Of a DNA stretch of 64,000 bases, positions 8,546 through 17,935 are shown in pieces. Both the position numbers and the translations under genes were made by a program. The stretch comes from Pseudopedobacter sp037968815 (GTDB taxonomy: Bacteria; Bacteroidota; Bacteroidia; Sphingobacteriales; Sphingobacteriaceae): assembly GCA_037968815.1 (NCBI GenBank), contig JBBKWF010000004.1, forward strand, positions 256,024 to 320,023. The letters are read 5' to 3'. Below the pieces are notes generated by a model. It was not told the DNA's origin. It did not search any database and worked only from the letters and a program-made list of their open reading frames with translations. The number at the start of each line of letters is the position of its first letter. Positions within the stretch are counted from its first letter, which is position 1.

Positions 8546-9448
8546 ATGAAAAATTTAGCTCCAATTGCACTTTTTGTATATAATAGACCACATCATACCC
8601 GCCAAACTGTAGAATCTTTAAGGGCGAATGAGCTAGCTTTGGAAAGTGATTTATTTGTTTTTTCTGACGGAGCAAAGTCGGGAAAAGATGAAGAGTCGGT
8701 AAGGCAAGTTGCAGATTATATTGCAACGGTTGACGGGTTTAAGTCGGTTACAGTTATTAAGCAAGAGAGAAATTTGGGTCTTGCTAATTCAATTATTAAT
8801 GGAGTCACTCAGTTAAGCGAAAGTCACGGAAAGTTTATTGTTTTTGAGGATGATTTAATATGTTCAAGTTATACTTTAACATATTTGAATGAGGCCTTGG
8901 AAAGGTATAAAAACGAGGAGAAAGTGTTTCATGTATGCTCCTATATGTACCCGATAAAACTTTCTGACAACTTACCTGAAACGTTTTTTTATAGAGCTAG
9001 CCATAGTCTTGGCTGGGCAAGCTGGAAAAGGGCTTGGGATAAATTTAATCCAGATGTAGATGACTTGATGTCGCAGTTTGATGAACAAAAAATCAAAGAT
9101 TTCACATTTGATGGGAAAATGAATTTTTGGAAGCAGATGAATGATTTTAAGAACGGAAAAAATAATTCTTGGGCAATTAGATGGTATGCATCCGTGTTTT
9201 TAAACGGTGGAATGGCATTAAATGTAACTCGTTCGCTAATCAATAATATTGGCCATGATGGTTCTGGGGTTCACTCTAATGTTGAAAACACGTATGATAT
9301 TGAGGTTTATCCAAACCCTATAAAGGAATTCCCCAAGGAAATTGCGGAAAACAATACCATGTACAACTTGGTAAAAACATTTTACGCCAACAGAAAAGGA
9401 AGTTGGTTTGACAGAGGAGTTAGGTTTCTTCGCAAAAAACTGGCTTGA
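8546..9448 (+). CDS. Glycosyltransferase family 2 protein
   Basis: A 300-residue cytoplasmic GT-A enzyme. The start of the fold is seen as IALFVYNRPHHTRQTVESL. The nucleotide-sugar binding acidic motif is VFEDDLICS near residue 95. A SHSLGWASWKRAWDKF stretch near 150 is typical of bacterial sugar transferases with this N-terminus. It is coupled to the flippase upstream (four-base gap) and followed 26 bases later by anmK. Donor and acceptor sugars cannot be read from sequence. Confidence 0.85.
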   Translation: MKNLAPIALFVYNRPHHTRQTVESLRANELALESDLFVFSDGAKSGKDEESVRQVADYIATVDGFKSVTVIKQERNLGLANSIINGVTQLSESHGKFIVFEDDLICSSYTLTYLNEALERYKNEEKVFHVCSYMYPIKLSDNLPETFFYRASHSLGWASWKRAWDKFNPDVDDLMSQFDEQKIKDFTFDGKMNFWKQMNDFKNGKNNSWAIRWYASVFLNGGMALNVTRSLINNIGHDGSGVHSNVENTYDIEVYPNPIKEFPKEIAENNTMYNLVKTFYANRKGSWFDRGVRFLRKKLA

Positions 9449-9474
9449 TTTTACTCATATAAATCATTTTTAAA

Positions 9475-10659
9475 ATGAAGGATTGCATTTCGAAACTATA
9501 CTCTATTGCTAATAAACCAGAACGGTTGATTATCGGGCTAATGTCTGGTACTTCTTTGGACGGTTTGGACATTGCATTATGCAAATTAAAAAATAGTGGT
9601 TTAGCAACCGAAGCTGAAATTGTTGATTTTGAAACCGCTCCTTATAGCGCATCTTTTAAAAATGAAATCAAAGAAATTTGTTTTAAGCAAAACGTTGATT
9701 TAGAAAAACTCTGTTTGCTAAATGCAGAAATAGGACGACTGCATGGAGAGTTGATTAAACAATTTTTGAAAGCAAGGGACATCAAGCCGGAAAGCATTGA
9801 TTTAATCGCTAGCCACGGACAAACTGTCTTCCACTCACCAAAAAGATTAAGGACACCGGATGATTACGGTAATGCCACTTTACAAATTGGCGATGCAGAC
9901 CAAATTGCAACTATCACAGGGATAATTACCCTTTCAGATTTCCGACAAAAAAGTATCGCTTCCGGTAAAGAGGGTGCGCCTTTAGCAATCTACGGAGATT
10001 ATCTGCTGTTTAAGTCTGAAACGGAAAACCGGGTTTTATTAAATATTGGGGGTATTTCAAACTTTACTTTATTAAAATCGAATGAGGCATTTGAAAGTAT
10101 TTTAAGTACCGATACTGGCCCAGGAAACACCTTGATGGATCAATATGTTAGTGCAAATTTTGAAAACCAGCATTATGATAAAAATGCAGAAATCGCTTTA
10201 GAAGGTAAGGTTGATGAAACTCTTTTGAAGGCTTTGCTAAATCATCCGTTTTTTGAGAATGAGCTACCTAAAACCACCGGTCCAGAGCTTTTTAACTTAA
10301 CGTATTTAAACAATGCTTTGCAAAACTCTGGAACTGTGAAGCTCCCGCATCAGGATGTTTTGGCAACCTTAAATAGGTTTACAGCTTGTGGAATAGCCAT
10401 TGCAATTGAAAAAGTAAATCACACAGAAAATGCAGTGGTCTATTTAAGTGGTGGCGGAGCGCATAACCCTTTACTGTTGCAAAATTTAAAAGACTTATTG
10501 CCGACTCTTGCATTCAAAAATTTAAAAGATTTGGGTATAAATCCCGATGCAAAAGAGGCTTTGCTTTTTGCAGTTTTAGCTAACGAAACTATTGCAGGAG
10601 ATCAGGGTGTTTTTGGCACTGAAGCATTGAGTATGGGCAAAATAAGTCTGTCTATATAA
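9475..10659 (+). CDS. anmK: Anhydro-N-acetylmuramic acid kinase
   Basis: Phosphorylates and opens 1,6-anhydro-MurNAc to MurNAc-6-phosphate in peptidoglycan recycling. The 394-residue ASKHA-fold kinase shows the N-terminal phosphate loop GLMSGTSLDGLD (residues 21-32), the ASHGQTVFH segment, a TDTGPGNTLMDQ motif and a VYLSGGGAHNP nucleotide loop. The next enzyme of the pathway, MurQ, is also in the window (37202-38020). It may share the flippase transcript, and a terminator-like hairpin follows. Confidence 0.96.
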   Translation: MKDCISKLYSIANKPERLIIGLMSGTSLDGLDIALCKLKNSGLATEAEIVDFETAPYSASFKNEIKEICFKQNVDLEKLCLLNAEIGRLHGELIKQFLKARDIKPESIDLIASHGQTVFHSPKRLRTPDDYGNATLQIGDADQIATITGIITLSDFRQKSIASGKEGAPLAIYGDYLLFKSETENRVLLNIGGISNFTLLKSNEAFESILSTDTGPGNTLMDQYVSANFENQHYDKNAEIALEGKVDETLLKALLNHPFFENELPKTTGPELFNLTYLNNALQNSGTVKLPHQDVLATLNRFTACGIAIAIEKVNHTENAVVYLSGGGAHNPLLLQNLKDLLPTLAFKNLKDLGINPDAKEALLFAVLANETIAGDQGVFGTEALSMGKISLSI

Positions 10660-10680
10660 GTTAACCTTGTTTGAAAGTTG

Positions 10681-10713
10681 ATCTTTTCTATGTTCTTAGA
10701 AAAGATTTGTATT
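10681..10713 (+). terminator. Probable terminator after anmK
   Basis: A 10-base perfect inverted repeat (ATCTTTTCTA / TAGAAAAGAT, loop of six) lies 21 bases after the anmK stop and is followed by a T-rich tract. The stem is AT-rich and therefore weak. Confidence 0.5.
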
Positions 10714-11476
10714 GTTTAAATACACTTCACCCTGTTCTTAATAGAGGGCTTCTTACTTTAAATTTCCTGTTATTAATTTTGACTTAGATAGACATAGTAA
10801 TCATAGTTTTATGGTTTATTTTATTTAGATAACAGATTGTTGCGCTAAGTGAGTTTTTCTTAAGACCGATATTTCACTATAAGAAAATTAATTTTAGTTA
10901 ATAAATGGTGTTTTTTATAAATATTATTTCACTATCAAATATTATTTTTCAAATTATATTTGATATGCAATTGTATAGCGTCCTAAATTCTAGAAATTAT
11001 ATTAAAAATCTTCTTTAGTGCAGCCTTACGAGCAGTTTGAAAATAGTTAAATAGAAAGATAATGAATTATTGTAATAATTAATCTTCCGTATAAGGAGGT
11101 GTTGTGTTTCTAACTGTTATAATTTATTGATTTTTAATTTAAATTTTATAGTCAGTTTTTTCTAATGGAAAGCACTTTTTTAAGTTAATTCATGAATAAA
11201 AAGATATTTGTTGCAAATATCTGCAAAAAATAAGAATCTATAAAATAGATAAAATAATTGACTTTATTTAAATAAATGGTAAAATAAAAGTTATTTTTTT
11301 GTAAATTTTGATAAAAAAAGATAGATAATTTGAATTTCAGATATTGTTAATTGAGGGTTAAAGTTTTTTTATTAGAAATAATTTGCGTTTATGTGCAATT
11401 TGTTCAATCTTTATGAGGGGATTATTTGAAATATATCTATATCAAGTGTCTCTAATTATTCACTAAATAAAAAAAT
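10714..11476. other. Long AT-rich non-coding leader before the SusC gene
   Basis: About 760 bases with no plausible gene on either strand. It holds an 11-base direct repeat TATTTCACTAT (10870-10880 and 10925-10935), a 10-base inverted repeat (10933-10965) and a promoter-like octamer TATATTTG (10955-10962). No regulator gene (hybrid two-component, ECF sigma/anti-sigma) is next to the operon, so control may act through this leader or from elsewhere. Confidence 0.6.
10933..10965. repeat. Inverted repeat TATCAAATAT ... ATATTTGATA upstream of susC
   Basis: Perfect 10-base arms at 10933-10942 and 10956-10965 with a 13-base spacer. The right arm overlaps a TAnnTTTG-type octamer at 10955-10962, so the repeat could be an operator around a promoter for a roughly 500-base leader, or chance in AT-rich DNA. 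Confidence 0.35.
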
Positions 11477-14400
11477 ATGAAAAAAAACTTACTCATGTTA
11501 TTTTTCTGTTCAATTTTTGTTTTTGTGCAAGCTTTTGCACAAGAAAGAACAGTGACTGGAAAAGTAACTTCAGCAGATGATGGAATGCCTCTTCCGGGTG
11601 TTTCGGTAAAAGTTAAAAATTCTTCTGTAGGTCTACAGACCGATTTGAATGGTACTTATGCTATTAAGGTTAAAACAGGAGATGTCTTGGTTTTTTCTTT
11701 TTTAGGAATGCTTAACCAGTCGATTACTGTCGGGACAGCAAATACTATTAATGTAAAACTAAGTCCAGACACGAAGTCTCTTAATGAAGTAGTTGTTACG
11801 GCCTACGGGATCGATCGTGATAAAAAGAGTTTAGGTTACTCTACACCTGTAGTTGCGGGAGATGAGGTTTCTGAAACGCAACGAAATGACTTTTTTGGTG
11901 GTTTACAGGGAAGAGTTCCTGGATTATCAATTAACAGCACCAGTGGAAACCCTGGTGGCTCTGCACAGATTGTTTTAAGAGGCTTTGTTTCTATGAGCGG
12001 AGATAATAACGCCTTAATCGTGGTTGATGGTGTACCGATAGATAACAGTATTTTAAGTCAGGGGGAATTAATTACTGGAGGATCCAATAGGGATCAAGAT
12101 TACTCAAATAGAGGAATGGATATCAACCCGGCAGATATAGAAACATATACCATAATGAAAGGACCGGAAGCTACCGCTTTATTTGGTAACGCGGGTGCCA
12201 GTGGTGCAATTTTAATTACCACTAAAAAGGGAAAAGCAGGAAGAGGAGCTATCAATTACAATAGTAACTACAGGATAGAAAAACTATATCAATTTCCAGA
12301 AAGACAATTAGCATATAACTCTGGGAGCGGTGGAGTTTATGATGGGGCAACATCAAATTTTCATGGTCCTGCATTTGTAGAAGGGACAGAGTTATTTGAT
12401 AATATTGGTGAATTTTTTGAGACTGGTTTTTCACAAAAGCACAATCTTTCTTTTGAAGGTGGGTCAGATAAATTCACTTACAGATGGTCGAATGAATATA
12501 CGGACACCAAAGGAACTATACCAACCACAAGGTATCAAAGGCTATCATCTAAATTAACAGGCGTAGGAACCATTTCTCCTTTATTAAAATTAACCACTAG
12601 TTTTAACTATATCTTTTCTGATAATGATAAGGCAAATAAAGGAGAAAACGGATCTTTAATTCAGTTGATGCGTTACAGTCCAGCGTTTGATATCAAGGAT
12701 TACGAAGATGCTAGTGGTAACAGGGTGCTTCACCTAGCAAGTATATACGGGGAATATGATAACCCGCTTTGGGATGTTTATAAGAACATTAATAATGATC
12801 AAACAAATAGGGTTTTAGCAAATACAAACCTTGAGTTTAAACCAGCAAAATGGTTAAAAATTAACGGAATTATTGGTGCCGATATTGCGAATACAAATGG
12901 GATAAGGGTGCAGCATGCACAGTCCTATAAAGGATCGGGTAGCTCAAGCAATCCAACTGGAGGTCGTATTGAAACCTATGGTCGTCTTACTAGATTCTTT
13001 AGCGGCTCATTAACTGCTACAGCAAGACATTCATTTGGGGATTTCAACAATACTTATGTAGTTGGAACAACATTTAATGACTATAACTCAGAAACCAATT
13101 CTATTGTTGGGACTCAGATGTTTGATCCTAATTTCTATACTATTAACAATACATTACCTACTACTCAGTTGGGAAAAAATTACATTAACAGACGTAGAAA
13201 TGTTGGCGTTTTTGGTCAGGCAATTTTAGGCTATAAAAGCTTGCTTTATTTAACCTTATCTGCAAGAGTTGATGGCGCTTCAAGATTAATGCCTAATAAT
13301 CCTTATTTTGCCTACCCTTCAGCAAGTTTAGCGTTTAATTTCACAGACTTAAATCCAGTGAAAGATGCCTTACCATGGTTAGATGAAGGTAAACTTCGTA
13401 TTTCTTATGCTTTAACCGGAAAAGAACCTTGGCAGGTATACTCTACAGGAAGTAATTATGTGGGACAATCTACTACGGGCGGAGGCTTCTCTTATTCATA
13501 TTTAGGAGGTAACCCAGAGATAGGGCCAGAAGTATCAGAGAATTTTGAAACAGGTGTTGAACTTAGTTTTCTCAAACGTAGGTTGAGCGTAGATTTCAAC
13601 TACTACAATTTAATAAGTAGAGATCAGATTACCAATGTTAGATTAAGTTATGGTTCTGGGTTTGCACTTAAATTATTTAACGCAGGTACTGTTAGGAATA
13701 GAGGTGTCGAAATTGCACTTAACGGAAAAATTATCCAAAAGAAAAACTTTGATTGGAGCAGTACTTTAAATTATACGCAAAATAAGGGTAAAGTAATTAC
13801 TATAGGTGAAGATTTACCCGAGCTTTATGAATCAGATACTTGGCTTTTTACAGGATTAAGAAGTGGGATGTATCCCGGCTTTAGTACAGGTACAATTAGT
13901 GGTACCATGTTCGATAGAAATGAGAATGGTGATATCTTAATCAGTCCTACAAGTGGTCTTCCAACAACAGCGTCAGATTCACAGTATGGTCCCATTGGAG
14001 ATAGACTTCCTAAATTCACTTTAGGCTTTGTAAATAGACTGAGTTATAAAAACTGGAACTTATCTTTCCTTTGGGATTTGAGATATGGTGGAGATGTTTT
14101 TAATGGAACAGAATATACACTGTACACAAAAGGAATTAGTTTAAAAACTCTGGATAGAGAAACAGCAAGGGTAATTACAGGTGTTTTAAAGGATGGTTTA
14201 GAGAATACGGATAATCCTACAATCAATAACATTGCTGTTACTCCTTACTATACTTCTAGCTATTACACCACCAACGTTTCGCCAGAAATGTTTGTAGAAA
14301 AAGACATTAAAACCTTAAGATTAAGAGATATTACCATTGGGTATGATTTCCCAAAGAATACCTTACTAAAAGTTAAATTTATACAATCACTGGGTATATA

Positions 14401-14563
14401 TGTTACCGCTACAGATGCAGTTTTAATTAGTAATTATTCTGGTCTTGACCCAGAAAGCAACTCTAATACTCCAGGTACTGGTGGTATCGGTGGGTTTGGT
14501 ATTGATTATGGAAACATGGGAAAACCAATTGGAGTCAATTTTGGTTTAAGAATTAAACTTTAA
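11477..14563 (+). CDS. SusC/RagA-family TonB-linked outer membrane protein
   Basis: A 1028-residue TonB-dependent transporter. The signal peptide ends near residue 21 (QAFA-Q). Residues about 24-100 form the CarboxypepD_reg-like domain (TVTGKVTSADDGMPLPGVSV, then TDLNGTYAI). The SusC signature LNEVVVTAYG follows near 107, then the plug domain with the GDNNALIVVDGVPIDN signature, then the 22-strand barrel to the C-terminus. There is no N-terminal STN domain, so direct signalling to an anti-sigma factor is not expected. It forms an outer-membrane uptake complex with the SusD protein 11 bases downstream. The substrate is unknown, and no glycoside hydrolase is nearby. Confidence 0.95.
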   Translation: MKKNLLMLFFCSIFVFVQAFAQERTVTGKVTSADDGMPLPGVSVKVKNSSVGLQTDLNGTYAIKVKTGDVLVFSFLGMLNQSITVGTANTINVKLSPDTKSLNEVVVTAYGIDRDKKSLGYSTPVVAGDEVSETQRNDFFGGLQGRVPGLSINSTSGNPGGSAQIVLRGFVSMSGDNNALIVVDGVPIDNSILSQGELITGGSNRDQDYSNRGMDINPADIETYTIMKGPEATALFGNAGASGAILITTKKGKAGRGAINYNSNYRIEKLYQFPERQLAYNSGSGGVYDGATSNFHGPAFVEGTELFDNIGEFFETGFSQKHNLSFEGGSDKFTYRWSNEYTDTKGTIPTTRYQRLSSKLTGVGTISPLLKLTTSFNYIFSDNDKANKGENGSLIQLMRYSPAFDIKDYEDASGNRVLHLASIYGEYDNPLWDVYKNINNDQTNRVLANTNLEFKPAKWLKINGIIGADIANTNGIRVQHAQSYKGSGSSSNPTGGRIETYGRLTRFFSGSLTATARHSFGDFNNTYVVGTTFNDYNSETNSIVGTQMFDPNFYTINNTLPTTQLGKNYINRRRNVGVFGQAILGYKSLLYLTLSARVDGASRLMPNNPYFAYPSASLAFNFTDLNPVKDALPWLDEGKLRISYALTGKEPWQVYSTGSNYVGQSTTGGGFSYSYLGGNPEIGPEVSENFETGVELSFLKRRLSVDFNYYNLISRDQITNVRLSYGSGFALKLFNAGTVRNRGVEIALNGKIIQKKNFDWSSTLNYTQNKGKVITIGEDLPELYESDTWLFTGLRSGMYPGFSTGTISGTMFDRNENGDILISPTSGLPTTASDSQYGPIGDRLPKFTLGFVNRLSYKNWNLSFLWDLRYGGDVFNGTEYTLYTKGISLKTLDRETARVITGVLKDGLENTDNPTINNIAVTPYYTSSYYTTNVSPEMFVEKDIKTLRLRDITIGYDFPKNTLLKVKFIQSLGIYVTATDAVLISNYSGLDPESNSNTPGTGGIGGFGIDYGNMGKPIGVNFGLRIKL

Positions 14564-14574
14564 GCAATAACAAT

Positions 14575-16185
14575 ATGAAGAAATTATATAAACTATCCAT
14601 TTTAGCATTATTCGTTATAAGTGCTACCGGATGTAAAAAATATTTAGACATTAACTATAACCCTTCTGTTCCACAAGTGGCTTCTGCAGAACTGTTATTG
14701 TCACCAATACAGTTTCAGATGACTAATGGTACATCGCAAGACAATAGGTTTATTTGGAAAGTTACACAAGATCAGGTAGGGATTTCTACCTCGTATAATT
14801 ATTTGATTTGGGAGCAACATGGCTATCCGGCCTCCAGTGATTTAGGCGGTGTGATTTGGAGAATGACCTATCTTGATTTAGGGTTAAATCTTGAAAACCT
14901 GATCAATGACGCTGTCGAAAATCAAAAATACGAATATGCAGGTATTGGTTATGCAATTAAGGCTTGGGCTTTTCAGCAATGTACAGATTTACATGGTCCA
15001 ATAATTCTTGACGAAGCATTCGATGCAACAAAACTAAGTTTTAACTATCAGGATCAACCAGAAGTTTATGCAAAGGTAAGGGAGTGGGGTAACCTGTCTC
15101 TTAAATACCTTAACATGACTAGCCCGAAGGATTATTCAGGAACTTTAGCTGGCGCATCTGGTGATCAGATATATAAAGGGGATAAAGAAAAGTGGAAGAA
15201 ATTTGTTTATGGTTTATTTGCACAGCAATATAGCCACTTAATAAATAAGCCAGAGTTTGCTAGTCAATATGCAGATAGTGTGGTTAAATATGTCGACCTC
15301 TCTTTCGCAAATGAATCAGAATCAGCAACAGTGAATTTTGGTGGTGCGGGTTCTGATGATACAAATCCAATGGGACCCAATCTTGGGTATTTAAACCTTA
15401 CCTACTATGGCTACCCAACCACTCAGATATTGAGTTACCTTACAGGTGGCATGAGGGGGGTGCCAGATGCAGATCCAACCACAGTGAACTCTGTAGATCC
15501 AAGATTGGAAAGAATGATTGCTGCTAGTAATGAGATCACGCTTTTGGGTGAGCCAATTTATAGAGGAGCAATTCCTACGCTTGGGGGAGACGCACCTGTG
15601 CCTAAAGTTTATGGAGGTATTCCTTCGGGAGCTAACGCTTTTAATGGAAGATTTATCTTTGCGGATGCTGCAAGATACCCTCTCATGACTTATTCTCAAT
15701 TGCAATTTGCTAAAGCAGAAGCGCAATTTATTAAAGGTTCAAGTACTGAAGCTTATACTTCATATGTGAATGGAATTAAAGGACATATGGACTTCTGTAA
15801 CATATACGGTAGAGAATACCCATCTCCAGAACCTTTAATTACAACGACAGAAATTAATGCTTACTTAGCTTCAAGCGAAGTAGCTCAGTCTTCTGCTGAT
15901 TTAACAATTGCAGATATTATGGGGCAAAAATATATCTCGCAATGGGGTTGGGCCGGTTTAGAGCAATGGTCTGATATCAGGAAATATCACTATGATCCAT
16001 TGGTTTACAAAAATTATTATCAATTAGGTCTTGGAGAATTATTCCAAGCCAATGAAGGTAAGTATGCTTACCGTTTTAGACCAAGGTATAATTCTGAATA
16101 TATTTGGAATTCAGCTACTTTAGAGAAGTTCGGTGGTCTAGAGGCGGACTATATGACTAAAGAAACATGGTTTAGTCAACCGTAA
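14575..16185 (+). CDS. SusD/RagB-family nutrient-binding lipoprotein (SusD-like_2)
   Basis: A 536-residue surface lipoprotein that caps the SusC barrel and captures substrate. The type II signal has its lipobox cysteine in SATGCKKYLDINYNP, the usual SusD opening. The body is the helical TPR-like SusD fold; the opening and the C-terminal segment (QWGWAGLEQWSDIRKYHYDP) resemble the SusD-like_2 group often associated with small or peptide-like substrates. It is cotranscribed with the SusC gene and with the DUF4397 lipoprotein that follows. Confidence 0.92.
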   Translation: MKKLYKLSILALFVISATGCKKYLDINYNPSVPQVASAELLLSPIQFQMTNGTSQDNRFIWKVTQDQVGISTSYNYLIWEQHGYPASSDLGGVIWRMTYLDLGLNLENLINDAVENQKYEYAGIGYAIKAWAFQQCTDLHGPIILDEAFDATKLSFNYQDQPEVYAKVREWGNLSLKYLNMTSPKDYSGTLAGASGDQIYKGDKEKWKKFVYGLFAQQYSHLINKPEFASQYADSVVKYVDLSFANESESATVNFGGAGSDDTNPMGPNLGYLNLTYYGYPTTQILSYLTGGMRGVPDADPTTVNSVDPRLERMIAASNEITLLGEPIYRGAIPTLGGDAPVPKVYGGIPSGANAFNGRFIFADAARYPLMTYSQLQFAKAEAQFIKGSSTEAYTSYVNGIKGHMDFCNIYGREYPSPEPLITTTEINAYLASSEVAQSSADLTIADIMGQKYISQWGWAGLEQWSDIRKYHYDPLVYKNYYQLGLGELFQANEGKYAYRFRPRYNSEYIWNSATLEKFGGLEADYMTKETWFSQP

Positions 16186-16212
16186 ATTATTAATTATAAG
16201 ATAAATAGCATT

Positions 16213-17016
16213 ATGAAAATACTTTCAACTTTATCGATATTAATACTCAGTGTTGTATTTATCGGTTGCCAAAAAAATGTGATTGATTATGGAGAAATTC
16301 AGAAAGTTTCTAGTGGTCAAGCACTCTTGAAATTTAATTATGTATCTCAATATAAGGACAATCGTAAGATTGTATTGAAGATCAATGATAAAAGAGTGAG
16401 TTATGCAATTACAGCTCGTACACCTTTCCCTGGTGGAGGATACAATACGGGTGGAGGCTCTTCCCCTGATTTCCTTCCTGTTAATCCTGGGAATGTAAAA
16501 ATAACTGTTACCCAGCCATTTAGTATTGATACAGGATTAGATTCTTTGGTTCATTACACAACCAATGTTCAATTGCTAGCAGGGAAAAACTATGTTTTAC
16601 ATATTACAGACACGGCGGCAAATACACAATCTGTATTAACGGAAGAAGATTTTATCAAAGCAGATAGTGGTTTTGTGAAACACAGATTTATTCATTTAAT
16701 GCCAGATGTGCCCGCAGTTGATTTATATTATGGTTCATCTACGCTTTCAAATAATACATTAGATACTTTAATAGCAGGTAATGTTGCTTACTTAGAAATG
16801 ACTCCGCAAATAATACTTGAGCAAGGTTTATTTAAAAGATGGAAAGTGAGACCAGCAGGGGCAGCGGTTACTTCAGCAACTGTTATTGCAAACTATTATA
16901 CTTCAAGTGCTTTTAGAAATCAGCGGGTATTTAATATTTTTACCAGTGGATATAATAGTCATAACATATCAACTGATACCCGGAGACCCTATGTGTCTTT
17001 CTTACTTGTAAGATAG
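16213..17016 (+). CDS. DUF4397-type lipoprotein, third gene of the SusCD operon
   Basis: A 267-residue lipoprotein with the lipobox in SVVFIGCQKN. The middle of the protein (HRFIHLMPDVPAVDLYYGSS) matches the RxxHxxPDxPAVDxY signature of DUF4397 immunoglobulin-like domains, and the preceding half looks like another beta-sandwich. The position suggests a surface accessory component of the SusCD complex, comparable to SusE/SusF-type glycan-binding lipoproteins, but no ligand can be inferred. A strong terminator follows. Confidence 0.75.
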   Translation: MKILSTLSILILSVVFIGCQKNVIDYGEIQKVSSGQALLKFNYVSQYKDNRKIVLKINDKRVSYAITARTPFPGGGYNTGGGSSPDFLPVNPGNVKITVTQPFSIDTGLDSLVHYTTNVQLLAGKNYVLHITDTAANTQSVLTEEDFIKADSGFVKHRFIHLMPDVPAVDLYYGSSTLSNNTLDTLIAGNVAYLEMTPQIILEQGLFKRWKVRPAGAAVTSATVIANYYTSSAFRNQRVFNIFTSGYNSHNISTDTRRPYVSFLLVR

Positions 17017-17037
17017 TTGTATTTTTTAATAATTTTG

Positions 17038-17068
17038 AAAACGGCTCGTTATTAAACGAGCCGTTTTT
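17038..17068 (+). terminator. Strong intrinsic terminator of the SusC-SusD-DUF4397 operon
   Basis: A 13-base perfect stem (arms 17038-17050 and 17055-17067, core ACGGCTCG/CGAGCCGT) with a four-base loop, followed by T residues, 21 bases after the last stop codon of the operon. Confidence 0.92.
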
Positions 17069-17176
17069 GTTTAGTCAAACCTTTAAGGAAGCTTTGTTCT
17101 CCGAAGTGGTCAGTTCATTAATTAAATCCCCGAAGGGAATTTTCTTTATATAAGACTTTTTATACTGTATATTTTC

Positions 17177-17184
17177 TATTTTTG
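17177..17184 (+). promoter_or_regulatory. Putative -7 element TATTTTTG for the fatty-acid-like operon
   Basis: Matches TAnnTTTG, 28 bases before the GTG start of the first gene of the eight-gene operon and after the preceding terminator. It is the only good candidate in the gap. Confidence 0.45.
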
Positions 17185-17212
17185 AAATATCATAAAAACT
17201 AAATAAATATTT

Positions 17213-17935
17213 GTGGGCAAACCAAAGGTGTTAATTACGGGGGCAAGCAAAGGTTTAGGCTTGGCAATGGCGAAAAAACTAAACGATGACTATTGTTTAA
17301 TTTTACACGCTTCAAAAGCAGAAAATATAAAAGAGCTAACAGAAGGTAACTTTATTTTAGCCGCCGACTTATCAAACCCCGAAGAACTAAAGGAGTTTTG
17401 CAAACAACTAAAAAAACAACATGGCGATGATTTATACGCTGTTATAAACAATGCAGGCCTCTCTTTAGATAAGCCACTAACTTTTCAGCCAGAAAAAGAT
17501 ATTGACACTATGATGGCGATTAATTTAAAAGCACCCATCATCATTTCAAAAACTGTAGCTAAAATATTCGGGTTAAAGGGTAAAGGCGTAATCATCAACG
17601 TAAGTTCATGCGTTGCCGAAACCGGAAATGCTTTTCAGTCAGTTTATGCAGCCACTAAAGCAGGTCTAATCGCTTTTTCAAAATCCTTGGCAAAAGAGGT
17701 TGGTGTACTGTATGATAATCATCAAATACGAGTTTTAAGTATTTCTCCGGGTTTTATCCAAACTCCAATGACTGATGCTATCCCGGAAACGGAAAAAGAA
17801 AAATACCTAAAAATGATACCTGCTCAAAGATTTGGCAATGCCGATGAAATTGCAGAAACGGTCGCTTTTTTAATTTCAGACAAAGCTTCTTACATCAACG
17901 GAAGTAATATTGCTATTAATGGAGGGCTTTTTTAA
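17213..17935 (+). CDS. 3-oxoacyl-ACP reductase-like SDR (FabG-type), first gene of lipid operon
   Basis: A 240-residue classical short-chain dehydrogenase. The nucleotide-binding TGASKGLG motif is at 9-16, NNAG at 79-82, and the catalytic set is Ser131/Ser132, Tyr145 and Lys149 (YAATK). It should reduce a beta-ketoacyl-ACP to the hydroxyacyl form. The start is GTG. It overlaps the dehydratase gene by one base (TAATG), which indicates translational coupling. Context with ACP, ketosynthase and enoyl reductase makes the acyl-chain role likely, though SDRs are promiscuous. Confidence 0.85.
   Translation: MGKPKVLITGASKGLGLAMAKKLNDDYCLILHASKAENIKELTEGNFILAADLSNPEELKEFCKQLKKQHGDDLYAVINNAGLSLDKPLTFQPEKDIDTMMAINLKAPIIISKTVAKIFGLKGKGVIINVSSCVAETGNAFQSVYAATKAGLIAFSKSLAKEVGVLYDNHQIRVLSISPGFIQTPMTDAIPETEKEKYLKMIPAQRFGNADEIAETVAFLISDKASYINGSNIAINGGLF

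Noticed and set aside
15391..15726. 111-codon frame antisense to the SusD gene
   Set aside because: Inside a well-supported SusD gene, no start context and no recognisable domain.
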